A stretch of 23,140 nt of DNA from a virus. The stretch is from positions 1-23,140 of the IMG/VR virus record IMGVR_UViG_3300031629_000087. The stretch is one strand, 5' to 3'. Positions 7,632 to 14,903 of this stretch are shown piece after piece; the first letter of the stretch is position 1; the number at the start of each line of letters is the position of its first letter. Made by a program: the position numbers and the translations under genes. The notes beneath the pieces are model-generated. The model did no database searches. It was not told the DNA's origin and worked only from the letters and a program-made list of their open reading frames with translations.

Positions 7632-8546
7632 ATGGCTACTCCAATGCGTAGTACGGACTTCCGTTCGGTAGTTGAGCCTATTCTCAACGAAGTATTTGAC
7701 GGAGTTTATGAGCAAAGAGCTGACGAATGGAAGGCGGTTTTCCGCGAGCAGAAAGGTATTCCACGCAACTATCATGAAGAACCCGTTCTTTATGGTTTTG
7801 GTGCGGCACCTGAGCTTCCAGACGGTATGGCTGTAACTTACCAATCAGGCGGCATCTTGTTTGTGCAGCGTTACCTTTACCACGTCTACGGCCTTGCGTT
7901 TGCATTGACCAAAGTCTTGGTTGAAGATGGCGATCACATCCGTATCGGTCAAACTTACGCTAAGCACTTGGCGCAATCTTTGATTGAAACGAAAGAGACG
8001 CTAACCGCTAACATCATGAACCGTGCGTTTAACGCAGCCTTTACAGGTGGTGACGGTGTTTCTTTGAGCAGCAATGCTCACCCGATTGTCAACGGAACCT
8101 TCAGCAACGTACTTAATGTCGCTGCTGCACTTTCTCAAACCTCTCTCGAGCAGATGCTCATTCAGATCCGCAACGCTGTTGACAACAACGGCAAGCGTAT
8201 CCGGTTGACTCCTACTCAGATTGTTACTGGCCCAAGCAATGTCTTCCAAGCGGAAACTCTGCTCAAGTCAGTTCTGAGAAGCGGAACTGCTGATAATGAC
8301 ATTAACGCTATTAAGTCAATGGGGCTTTTGGCGGACGGTCAAGCTAACCTTTCCCGTATTACTTCTACCACCGCTTGGTGGGTACAGACTGACGCGCCTG
8401 AAGGCTTAAAGCTTCTCATGCGTCGTGGTCTAGAGAAGTCTATGGAAGGCGACTTTGCGACTGACTCTATGCGCTACAAAGCGACAGAGCGTTACACTGT
8501 TGGTTGGACAGATCCTCGCGGTGTGTTCGGTACGGCTGGTGTCTAA
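7632..8546 (+). CDS. Major capsid protein (HK97-fold type)
   Basis: The 304-residue product is the probable shell protein. Evidence: the order scaffold, decoration, this gene, terminator; a helical N-terminal arm (VVEPILNEVFDGVYEQRADEW); a long spine-type helix region (HIRIGQTYAKHLAQSLIETKETLTANIMNRAF); and then NAHPIVNGTFSN with LSQTSLEQMLIQIRNAVDNNGKRI and LTPTQIVTGPSNVF. This last series is characteristic of Mu gpT-like/HK97-fold capsid proteins, in which the peptidase-free A-domain follows. It ends in YTVGWTDPRGVFG. No delta domain or cleavage site is obvious, in keeping with a separate scaffold. It has the best ribosome-binding site in the window and a strong terminator right behind it. 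Confidence 0.85.
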   Translation: MATPMRSTDFRSVVEPILNEVFDGVYEQRADEWKAVFREQKGIPRNYHEEPVLYGFGAAPELPDGMAVTYQSGGILFVQRYLYHVYGLAFALTKVLVEDGDHIRIGQTYAKHLAQSLIETKETLTANIMNRAFNAAFTGGDGVSLSSNAHPIVNGTFSNVLNVAAALSQTSLEQMLIQIRNAVDNNGKRIRLTPTQIVTGPSNVFQAETLLKSVLRSGTADNDINAIKSMGLLADGQANLSRITSTTAWWVQTDAPEGLKLLMRRGLEKSMEGDFATDSMRYKATERYTVGWTDPRGVFGTAGV

Positions 8547-8553
8547 GTAAGGA

Positions 8554-8610
8554 CTCCCTAACCTCAAGTTTTTTGTGTACTCCCATTTTTCCTTGGGGTT
8601 AGGGAGAGTT
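8554..8610 (+). terminator. Strong hairpin terminator after the capsid gene
   Basis: CTCCCTAACCTCAAG (8554-8568) pairs with CTTGGGGTTAGGGAG (8592-8606): 15 pairs with one G-T wobble around a 23-base loop. The distal arm is followed by AGTTTTACC, giving a four-T tract. The position seven bases after the capsid stop suits an intrinsic terminator or a 3' mRNA stabiliser that raises capsid transcript relative to downstream genes. The unusually large loop and short T-tract make efficiency uncertain. Confidence 0.75.
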
Positions 8611-8622
8611 TTACCAAATTTA

Positions 8623-8678
8623 ATTTTGTTGCTGACAGTCTAAGGCTGACGACATGCAGACAGCAGCAAAATCTTTTA
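8623..8678 (+). terminator. Second hairpin in tandem, with U-rich tail
   Basis: TTTTGTTGCTG (8624-8634) pairs with CAGCAGCAAAA (8661-8671), with one G-T wobble and one extra A-T pair at the base. It is followed by TCTTTTAAC. The loop is 26 bases and includes a direct repeat GCTGAC (8631-8636, 8645-8650). Coming only 16 bases after the first hairpin, it could be a backup terminator, or part of a structured leader of the next gene, whose ribosome-binding site GAGGAA lies at about 8689. Confidence 0.55.
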
Positions 8679-8700
8679 ACTCGCATGTGAGGAATTTATT

Positions 8701-9180
8701 ATGAGTAGCACAACTTTTTCAGGTCCAATTAAGGCTGGCACAATTGCAGCCACTACTGGGACAGACCTTGGCTCTAATGTAAAAAACACTGGTCAAGTCT
8801 TAATGGCTCAAAGCTTTGCGTTCGGAACAGAAGGCGGCGCTCAAACAGCCACAGCTACAGGTATTACAATACCTGCTAACTCACAGATCGTTGACGTTGT
8901 TATTGACGTTGTAGAGGCAATGGCTGGCGCAACTTGCGTGTTCAGCATAGGCGACACTAGTGGTCCGCCATCATCCAACACTTCAATTGTTAACATTTTC
9001 AGTATTACTGTCGCCAGCGGCGCTGGCCGAAAGTATCCTGGGGTGAACTCAGGCGGTGCTCTTCTCTGGGCTAACACTGGAGTAAAAGATATTGCGGTTA
9101 CTGTAACCACAACTGGGGCTACTACCAACGGTACTATTCGATTTACTATCCTTTATCAGCAAGCAGTTAATTACGTCTAA
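8701..9180 (+). CDS. Beta-rich virion structural protein
   Basis: A 159-residue Thr/Gly/Ala/Val-rich protein with no cysteine pairs or catalytic motifs. It starts MSSTTFSGPIKAGTI...GTDLG and contains ATGITIPANSQIVDVVIDV, GVNSGGALLWANTG and a final strand block TIRFTILYQQAVNYV. I recall proteins with this opening and with IPANSQI, encoded just after capsid genes in marine podovirus-like phages, where they are listed as structural. A head-surface or head-fibre role is plausible. It is the first gene after the capsid terminators and has GAGGAA upstream of ATG 8701, so it needs read-through or a separate promoter that I could not identify. Confidence 0.6.
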   Translation: MSSTTFSGPIKAGTIAATTGTDLGSNVKNTGQVLMAQSFAFGTEGGAQTATATGITIPANSQIVDVVIDVVEAMAGATCVFSIGDTSGPPSSNTSIVNIFSITVASGAGRKYPGVNSGGALLWANTGVKDIAVTVTTTGATTNGTIRFTILYQQAVNYV

Positions 9181-9209
9181 CTATATAATCGTATAAAGGA
9201 GACGCAATT

Positions 9210-9869
9210 ATGCGACCAGTAAAGATAGGTACGTTAACTCCGTTAGCTGCCAGCACCACGTTTTTTAATGCACAGAGCTTTACTAGCACTGGCGCGGCTG
9301 TGGCACCAACTACTACTAGCACTACTGATGGTTTGGCGCACAAAGTCACGTTAACTTCTCCAACTCAAGCGACTTTGGCAGGGATTACTTTTACAATCCT
9401 AGGGACGGATGGCGGCAATAATCCTGTCCAAGAAAGTCTAGTTGGTCCAGCAAGCGCGGCTACGGTATCTACTAGCAGGCAATTTAAAACGATTGTATCT
9501 ATTACGCCCAGCGCGACAATGGGTGGGTTGGTTATTTCTGTTGGAATATCGGCTAGTGAAGCAATCACACAATGGGTAAATCTAGAAAACACTACGACAT
9601 CTCCGATGATATTTGTTCACGTTACAGGCACTATTAATTACACAGTGTTTCAAACGCCAGCTAATATCTTTGATGATTACGCTCAAAATGTTAATGATTC
9701 AGAGTTTTATTTAAATCTCGGTGCTCCAATCGCTGCGTTAGCGTCTAAAACTTCAGACACTTTAGCTAACGGAAACTCAAGCTGTCGAGCTGTTTTGCTA
9801 CGAATTAATTCGTACACGGCAGGAGCTACTGTTACATTCTATGTAAATAGTGCTGGAGGCGGTTACTAG
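9210..9869 (+). CDS. Probable virion structural protein (beta-rich)
   Basis: A 219-residue, Thr/Ser/Ala-rich protein. The first half reads as strands (GLAHKVTLTSPTQATLAGITFTILGTDGGNNPVQESLVGP), in the style of small phage beta-sandwich proteins. The second half holds TPANIFDDYAQNVNDSEFYLNLGAP and ends ATVTFYVNSAGGGY. No known enzyme motif is seen. AAAGGAG at about 9196 precedes ATG 9210, and its stop codon overlaps the GTG start of the next gene (TAGTG). Lying between head and adaptor genes, it is probably a minor virion protein. I do not recognise the family. Confidence 0.5.
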   Translation: MRPVKIGTLTPLAASTTFFNAQSFTSTGAAVAPTTTSTTDGLAHKVTLTSPTQATLAGITFTILGTDGGNNPVQESLVGPASAATVSTSRQFKTIVSITPSATMGGLVISVGISASEAITQWVNLENTTTSPMIFVHVTGTINYTVFQTPANIFDDYAQNVNDSEFYLNLGAPIAALASKTSDTLANGNSSCRAVLLRINSYTAGATVTFYVNSAGGGY

Positions 9870-10381
9870 TGACTATTAACTACACAGACGAGTTTGAGTT
9901 TCCTTCGGACTTCGGATTTACAAAGTCATCTACTCCTAAGAAAATGAGTCGTGGCGGAAGAAATCTTCGGGACGAAGAAGCTCGCGTTATAGGCGTTCAA
10001 GACAACGCTTCTGACGAAATGCGTAGAGTTAAAAAGCGCAATCCAAAAGATGCTGCAGAGCGCAAAGACAAGCGCGCTCAGGAAGCTAGAGTTGGATCTC
10101 GCGAGAGAAATGCTCGAGATGAGATGGATCGTTTGCGCGGAGAAGCTAAAAAAGGTTTTCGAGCATCGTCAGGCGGATCGAAGAAGGACTGGATCAAAGG
10201 AGCTGTAAAGAAACCAGGCGCTCTACGTGAGTACATGGATGTCAAAGAGGGGCAGTCGATCCCTAAAGGCAAAATCAACAAGGTTGCCTCTGGCAAGCCA
10301 GCTACCGCAGGCGGTCCAAAGCCGTCAGCAACAACAATGAAGCGAGCTAATCTCGCTAAATCATTTTCTAAGATGAAGTAG
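9869..10381 (+). CDS. Very basic small phage protein (KKPGALRE motif)
   Basis: The product is 170 residues from GTG 9869 (overlapping the previous stop), or 145 residues from ATG 9944 (MSRGGRN). It is extremely rich in Lys/Arg and charged helical segments (DEMRRVKKRNPKDAAERKDKR). The C-terminal half has KKDWIKGAVKKPGALREYM, then KEGQSIPKGKINKVASGK, then a final MKRANLAKSFSKMK. This W..GA.KKPGAL...RANLAK arrangement recurs, as I recall, in many unnamed phage proteins. The charge suggests contact with DNA inside the head, or a capsid-interior role. The function is unproven. The MSRGG start of the shorter form echoes the first gene of the window. Confidence 0.55.
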   Translation: MTINYTDEFEFPSDFGFTKSSTPKKMSRGGRNLRDEEARVIGVQDNASDEMRRVKKRNPKDAAERKDKRAQEARVGSRERNARDEMDRLRGEAKKGFRASSGGSKKDWIKGAVKKPGALREYMDVKEGQSIPKGKINKVASGKPATAGGPKPSATTMKRANLAKSFSKMK

Positions 10382-10391
10382 GGGAATTAAC

Positions 10392-10631
10392 ATGATGAAA
10401 AGTAAAGGCGGCAGAAAGCAGGGCTACAACGCTCGCTTAGACGACTCTATGGGCGCTAGAAACGGCAAGAAAAGCCAGCCTATGAAGGCTCGACGTGACG
10501 AAAGCAGGGGCATGGAAAAGTCTATGGGAAATCGTGCTAACTCAGGCAATAAGAGCAGCGCCCAAGGCTATAGCAAAGGTGGATCAGTCACAGGCTTCAC
10601 GCAAATGGGAACGATGAAGAACCACTGGTAA
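10392..10631 (+). CDS. Basic Gly/Lys-rich small protein with GYSKGGSV tag
   Basis: A 79-residue protein of low complexity, rich in Lys, Arg, Gly, Ser, Asn and Met, probably disordered. It contains MKSKGGRKQGY near the start and AQGYSKGGSVTGFTQMG near the end. The latter is the same tag as in the 55-residue gene at 4654 (GYSKGG and GYARGGSV). AGGGGAA just upstream of ATG 10392 is a fair ribosome-binding site. It follows another very basic protein by ten bases, and the pair may form a functional unit such as head-interior or DNA-associated proteins. No family is recognised. Confidence 0.55.
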   Translation: MMKSKGGRKQGYNARLDDSMGARNGKKSQPMKARRDESRGMEKSMGNRANSGNKSSAQGYSKGGSVTGFTQMGTMKNHW

Positions 10632-10654
10632 AAATCAACTACCATTCTTCAGAG

Positions 10655-10674
10655 GGTATGCTGTATCAGCAACC
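10655..10674 (+). other. Small hairpin in the gap before the adaptor gene
   Basis: GGT-A-TGCTG (10655-10663) pairs with CAGCA-ACC (10667-10674): eight pairs with one bulged A and a TAT loop. It lacks a T-run, so it is a weak terminator candidate. The remaining gap to 10703 is AT-rich (CATAATAG, TTAAAATTT), but no convincing -35/-10 pair is seen. Confidence 0.3.
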
Positions 10675-10703
10675 ATAATAGTTAAAATTTATGTGGGAAC
10701 GAT

Positions 10704-11714
10704 ATGGCTTACTCAGGCAACATTGGCGTAAAAACATTTAACGCCCTGAAGGTGATTGATCATGCCTTCAGGAGATGTCGCCTACCCGCTCAAGCAATAA
10801 CGTCAGAGATGCAAGAGTACGCTCTTGATTCTCTGTCGTTTATGCTGGATGAGCTTGCAAATATTCGGACACCGGCTTGGTGTGTAGAGCAGCAGATTCT
10901 TCCGCTGTACGAAAACAATCAAATCGTAAAGCTGCCAAAAGGCACGATAGACGTTCTTAATTTAAACTTGAACGTGCTTCAGACGCTTAGCGGAACGGTT
11001 ACAGCCGCTAATACCTCTTATTTAGTCAACTTTACTACGCCGACAATCGTCAACTTTATTGGAATAAAGTGGTCCGCAGGGGCTATTCCTGTCACGTTTC
11101 AAACGAGTCCAGACAATGCTGCATGGACTACGGTCGGAACCTCTACTAGCTTAGATTTATCGACTAATGCAACGGCGGTAGCGGGAAATATCACTTGGAC
11201 TCAGATAAACGGCGCTTTAGCTAGGCAATACTTCAGAATAGTTCCTACAGACGGAGCTTCTACGATTTCTTACACGTCAATAACGCTAGGAAACATGCCT
11301 CAAGCGATCCCTTTAGGGATTTTGAGCAGAGATAATTACGTCAATCAGAGTAATTTAGTGTTTTCTGGGCGTCCAAGCAGCTTTTATTATCAGCGCGACA
11401 TTCCGCAGCCGGTAGTAAACCTTTGGCCTGCGCCAAACGCTGCTGCTGAACAATACCAACTAGTTCTCTGGCGACACCGTCAGATAATGGACACAGACAA
11501 CCTGCAGCAAGAGATAGAAATACCTAATCGTTGGCTTGAGGCTATAATCAACGGACTTGCCTCTAGGGTTTGCTCTGAGACTCCTGCTGCTGACGCAGCT
11601 CTAATGCCAATGCTTGAGGCTAAAGCTGCTCAGAGCGTACAGAGAGCATGGGACGGAGACAACGACGGATCTCCGATTCAGATCAACCCAGGTATAGGGG
11701 TTTATACCGCGTGA
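10704..11714 (+). CDS. P22 gp4-like head-to-tail adaptor with inserted discoidin-like domain
   Basis: The 336-residue product probably docks under the portal. The N-terminal helices (TFNALKVIDHAFRRCRLPAQAITSEMQEYALDSLSF, cut here by family pattern) and the C-terminal helices (IPNRWLEAIINGLASRVC ... EAKAAQSVQRAWDGD) fit the gp4-type tail accessory fold. The family's GRPSSFYYQRD...LWPAPN strand block is at 222-245. P22 gp4 has 166 residues. The excess is mainly residues 92-197, a beta-rich insertion with SPDNAAWTTVG and ARQYFRIV, reminiscent of F5/8 type C (discoidin) domains. The start is ATG 10704 with a modest GGGAAC upstream. It overlaps the next gene by GTGA. Family assignment is from motifs, not a search. 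Confidence 0.72.
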   Translation: MAYSGNIGVKTFNALKVIDHAFRRCRLPAQAITSEMQEYALDSLSFMLDELANIRTPAWCVEQQILPLYENNQIVKLPKGTIDVLNLNLNVLQTLSGTVTAANTSYLVNFTTPTIVNFIGIKWSAGAIPVTFQTSPDNAAWTTVGTSTSLDLSTNATAVAGNITWTQINGALARQYFRIVPTDGASTISYTSITLGNMPQAIPLGILSRDNYVNQSNLVFSGRPSSFYYQRDIPQPVVNLWPAPNAAAEQYQLVLWRHRQIMDTDNLQQEIEIPNRWLEAIINGLASRVCSETPAADAALMPMLEAKAAQSVQRAWDGDNDGSPIQINPGIGVYTA

Positions 11715-12016
11715 GCGTTTACCTGAACCCTGAAGGCCAGCCAACATTTGGAGTTGCCATCTGTGCGAGGTGCTCTAGGAAGTTTTTGCTGGCCGAGCTG
11801 TCTCCTGACCCAAATTTTCCAGGGCTTATGGTTTGCTCAGTTGATAAGGATGAATACGACCCTTATTTACTGCCTCCACGCCGCCCAGATCAAATTGTTT
11901 TGCCCTTCAATCGGCCAGACACCAACATAGACACGCATCCCTCTGGAGTTATCCAAGAGGCTGGTGATGAATTTATTGTCACTGAAGACGGCAATAAGTT
12001 TTTGGAGATGGATTAA
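11711..12016 (+). CDS. Small zinc-ribbon-like protein downstream of the adaptor
   Basis: I place the start at GTG 11711, overlapping the adaptor stop (GTGA), giving 101 residues. An in-frame ATG at 11648 would lie wholly inside the adaptor gene. ICARCSRKF (about residues 18-26) is a zinc-knuckle-type CxxC, followed by LLAELSPDPNFPGLMVC and DEYDP. Related phage proteins carry two CxxC pairs with ...GL.VC..C.DP; here the second pair is reduced to one Cys, so metal binding may be lost or completed by Asp/His. The C-terminus is acidic (EFIVTEDGNKFLEMD). Its place directly behind the gp4-like adaptor is the usual one. The role is unknown, perhaps in head-tail joining. Confidence 0.65.
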   Translation: MSVYLNPEGQPTFGVAICARCSRKFLLAELSPDPNFPGLMVCSVDKDEYDPYLLPPRRPDQIVLPFNRPDTNIDTHPSGVIQEAGDEFIVTEDGNKFLEMD

Positions 12017-13689
12017 TGACCGTAGACGTTCCTAGTAATTTAATACCTAGCAGGGTAACTCAGTTACCCGTAGCTCCAGAGGCATCGCCTGACGGACTGC
12101 TTCTTTTTACTTATCAAGGCGTAAGCTATCAAGTCCGCGCGGGAGACTTGCTTCAAGTTGCAGGCGTTCCAACGACTCGACAAATTCTTGCCGGAACCGG
12201 CCTGACAGGCGGCGGATCGTTAGCCACTACCGTGACGCTAAGCGTTGCGAACGGAGGTATCGGGTCTACGCAACTAGCGACAAGCGGAGCTGCTGCAGGA
12301 ACTTATGGTAGCGGGACCGCTATTCCCGTTTTGACCGTAGACGCCACAGGGCGCATCACAGCGATAAGCTCTGTTGCGGCCACACTAACGGGCTATGTTC
12401 CTATAAGCCGCCAGATCATAGCCGGAGCAGGCTTAGAAGGCGGAGGTAACCTTAACGCTAACGTAACTTTGACCGCTGACTTTGAAGACACGGCACCTCT
12501 GGCGGGAACTACTAACGGCTCAGCGGGTACTTTAAACGAGCTTTCTAGGGGAGATCACCGGCACCCTCCTGTAGACCTCAGTAATCAAGATCAAATTGAC
12601 GGTACGCTGCCGATCGACCAAGGCGGCACCGGAAGGTCAAACACTAACACGCCAGGTGGCGTTGCTTACGGCGGCGGAAATGACATTAGCCTCAGTGTTG
12701 TAGGGCTTTCGGGGCAAGTGCTAGTTTCCGGCGGTGCCGGAGCGCCGACATGGGGGTCTGCTTTAATTGCGACCGATCAGCCGGCAAACTTGTTCTACGG
12801 AGGACCAGCGGCTGGAGCTGATGCTCCTACAGCCTTTAGGGCAATGGTCAACGCTGATCTTCCGGCTTCTGGCGTAACGGCTGGGACTTACGGTAGCTCA
12901 TCGTTAATACCCGTCGTTACTGTGGACGCCAAAGGCGTAGTAACCGGCGTTTCAACAACGTCTTTTCAGACAGGTTTAGACTTTCAAGGCACATGGAATG
13001 CGGCAACAAATACTCCCACTTTAGCTTCAGGAACGGGTACTTCGGGACATTATTACATTGTTGATGTAGCCGGCACGACTAATCTAGACGGTATAACCGA
13101 CTGGGCCGTGGGTGACTGGGCTGTATTTAGCGGCGCTGTCTGGCAGAAACTTGATCAGTCCAACACTGTTGTATCGGTGAACGGTCAGACAGGCGTTGTT
13201 GTCTTAACTGCGGCAAATGTGGGCGCAGCCGCAACTGACGGAACTGGCGCTACGGGAAATTGGAATATATCAATATCTGGAACGGCTGCAAGCGCAACTA
13301 CGGCTACGAGCGCAAACAACGTCGTTGGAGGAGCTGCCAATCGCATAGTATATAATACAGGCTCTGGGGCGAGTAATTTTTTAACAGCTCCCACAGTAAC
13401 TAACACCTTTTTAAAATGGAATGGCGCTGCTTTTGTTTGGACTTCCGCTGTTACTTCTGCGGTTGCAACTTTCAGCGCAGGAAGCACAGGGCTTACTCCA
13501 AGCTCAGGAGCTACCGGAGATGTAACCTTAGCTGGAACATTAGTTCGAGCAAACGGCGGGACAGGATTGACAGCGGCGGGGGCAAGCGGAAATGTTTTAA
13601 CCTCCGACGGCACAAATTGGACCTCGGCCACACCAGCGGTTGGAGTGACTACTGACGACGTGATTGCATTAGCGATTGCATTAGGATAG
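12016..13689 (+). CDS. Tail fibre-like repeat protein
   Basis: A 557-residue, Gly/Thr/Ala/Val-rich, cysteine-free elongated protein. Residues 1-50 look like a short conserved virion-attachment end. Internal duplications follow. RQILAGTGLTGGG (55-67) is repeated as RQIIAGAGLEGGG (132-144). AGTYGSGTAIPVLTVDA (94-110) is repeated as AGTYGSSSLIPVVTVDA (289-305). The fibre signature GDHRHP is at 179-184. NGQTGVVVLTAANVGA (389-404) is common in phage fibres. NGGTG...SGNVLTSDGTNWTS (513-537) is shared with the gene at 17062. The probable role is host-receptor contact or a fibre shaft. It starts in TAATG overlap with the preceding gene. Homotrimeric assembly is expected for the class but not shown. 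Confidence 0.8.
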   Translation: MTVDVPSNLIPSRVTQLPVAPEASPDGLLLFTYQGVSYQVRAGDLLQVAGVPTTRQILAGTGLTGGGSLATTVTLSVANGGIGSTQLATSGAAAGTYGSGTAIPVLTVDATGRITAISSVAATLTGYVPISRQIIAGAGLEGGGNLNANVTLTADFEDTAPLAGTTNGSAGTLNELSRGDHRHPPVDLSNQDQIDGTLPIDQGGTGRSNTNTPGGVAYGGGNDISLSVVGLSGQVLVSGGAGAPTWGSALIATDQPANLFYGGPAAGADAPTAFRAMVNADLPASGVTAGTYGSSSLIPVVTVDAKGVVTGVSTTSFQTGLDFQGTWNAATNTPTLASGTGTSGHYYIVDVAGTTNLDGITDWAVGDWAVFSGAVWQKLDQSNTVVSVNGQTGVVVLTAANVGAAATDGTGATGNWNISISGTAASATTATSANNVVGGAANRIVYNTGSGASNFLTAPTVTNTFLKWNGAAFVWTSAVTSAVATFSAGSTGLTPSSGATGDVTLAGTLVRANGGTGLTAAGASGNVLTSDGTNWTSATPAVGVTTDDVIALAIALG

Positions 13690-13698
13690 GAGAAATAA

Positions 13699-14031
13699 AT
13701 GGCTAACGTATTTGCACGAAAACTATCTACGGGAGTTGGCACCGCGTTGACGGCTGTAGGCGGTTATGTTGTTGGGTCTTCAACTCAAGCAACGGTGATC
13801 GGCTTAACCGTATCAAACACAACCGCTGCGCTAATAACTGTAGACGTAACATTAAATAACGGATCGGCTGACTTTTACTTAGTAAAAAACGCGCCCATTC
13901 CTCTTGGCGGCGCTCTCGTCCCTATTGGCGGAAACCAAAAAATAGTGCTTGTTACGGGAGATTCTATAAAGGTTAACTCAAGCTCTGCTTCTTCGATTGA
14001 TGCAGTGCTGAGCATTCTGGAGATAACATAA
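13699..14031 (+). CDS. Small beta-sandwich virion protein
   Basis: A 110-residue protein with regular alternating hydrophobic strands: GYVVGSSTQATVIGLTVSN, LITVDVTLNNG, FYLVKNAPIPLGG, KIVLVTGDSIKV and a final AVLSILEIT. No catalytic motif or cysteine is present. I recall small proteins of this pattern in fibre regions of marine phages, where they are listed as structural. It could form a collar or fibre-attachment layer. AGGAGA precedes ATG 13699, and its stop overlaps the next ATG (TAATG). Confidence 0.55.
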   Translation: MANVFARKLSTGVGTALTAVGGYVVGSSTQATVIGLTVSNTTAALITVDVTLNNGSADFYLVKNAPIPLGGALVPIGGNQKIVLVTGDSIKVNSSSASSIDAVLSILEIT

Positions 14032-14894
14032 TGTCTAATTCGTACATCGGCAATCAACCTTCAGACGTACCTCTGACATCGGAGCAGCTAGAACCTAATA
14101 TTGTCAATACTCAAAATATAGTTAACCTAGCCGTTACTACTTCAAAGATAGCACTCGACGCTGTAACGGGAGCACAGCTTGCCAACAATATTGATATTGC
14201 GGGAACGCTGGACGTTACAGGGCTGCTCACGGCAGATGCTGGGGTAACCGTAGTTGGTGCGCTTACCTTGGGCGGTACTGCTGTCACCTCCACAGCAGCA
14301 GAACTTAATATCCTTGATGGTGTGACGGCAACTGCCGCAGAAATTAATAGGTTAGACGGCGTTGCTAGTGTAATAAGAACGGCGGGGCTTGAAACTATCT
14401 ATGTGCCAGCCGCAGCGATATACCCAAACACAACTGCCGGCTCTGCCAATCTTGAGCAAATTGAGCTATCAAATGGGCCAGAGCTTAAATGTTTGGACTT
14501 TGACCCAAGCTCTGCTGAGAACGCTCAGTTTACTGTTGCGTTTCCAAAGTCTTGGAATGAGGGAACAGTTACTTTTCAGGCTTTTTGGACAGTAACTGGA
14601 ACTGACACTGGAACAGTTGCATGGGGATTAAGTGGTATATCCTTTGCAGATAATGCCAGTATTAACACTGCGTTTGGAACTCAAGTTGTAGCTACAGCTA
14701 AAGCATTTAGCGGTACGTCTAATAACATGACTGTGTCGGCAGTTAGTGGAGCGGTCACAATTCCTGGCGCGGCAGTAGACACGATGACATACTTTCAAAT
14801 CTCTAGAGATGTTTCAGCGGACACCCAAACTGGTGACGCTCGACTGCTTGGGATTAAGTTATTCTTCACCACTGATGCGGCAAATGACGGGTAG
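14031..14894 (+). CDS. Tail fibre-like protein with AAELN-LDGV repeats
   Basis: A 287-residue protein. The N-terminal part (1-85) is a repetitive shaft (IVNLAVTTSKIALDAVTGAQL, then IDIAGTLDVTGLLTADAGVT). At 89-111 are two copies of the phage fibre unit TAAE[LI]N.LDGV. The C-terminal domain (about 120-287) is different: YVPAAAIYPNT, GPELKCLDFDPSS, AFPKSWNEGTVTFQAFW and ARLLGIKLFFTTDAANDG. I recall this end as a widespread beta-rich domain in marine phage structural proteins. The likely role is host recognition or a fibre tip/hub. It is coupled to the preceding gene by TAATG. Confidence 0.72.
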   Translation: MSNSYIGNQPSDVPLTSEQLEPNIVNTQNIVNLAVTTSKIALDAVTGAQLANNIDIAGTLDVTGLLTADAGVTVVGALTLGGTAVTSTAAELNILDGVTATAAEINRLDGVASVIRTAGLETIYVPAAAIYPNTTAGSANLEQIELSNGPELKCLDFDPSSAENAQFTVAFPKSWNEGTVTFQAFWTVTGTDTGTVAWGLSGISFADNASINTAFGTQVVATAKAFSGTSNNMTVSAVSGAVTIPGAAVDTMTYFQISRDVSADTQTGDARLLGIKLFFTTDAANDG

Positions 14895-14903
14895 GAGCGA
14901 TAC

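Noticed and set aside
11648-11710. ATG 11648 as start of the zinc-ribbon-like protein
   Set aside because: It lies inside the adaptor gene and adds an Arg-rich stretch that is only the out-of-frame reading of adaptor codons; GTG 11711 gives the usual GTGA overlap.
13185-13742. Minus-strand open frame of 185 codons
   Set aside because: Shadow of the Ala/Thr/Gly-rich fibre gene; Val/Ala/Pro-rich composition is what the reverse of such a fibre gives.
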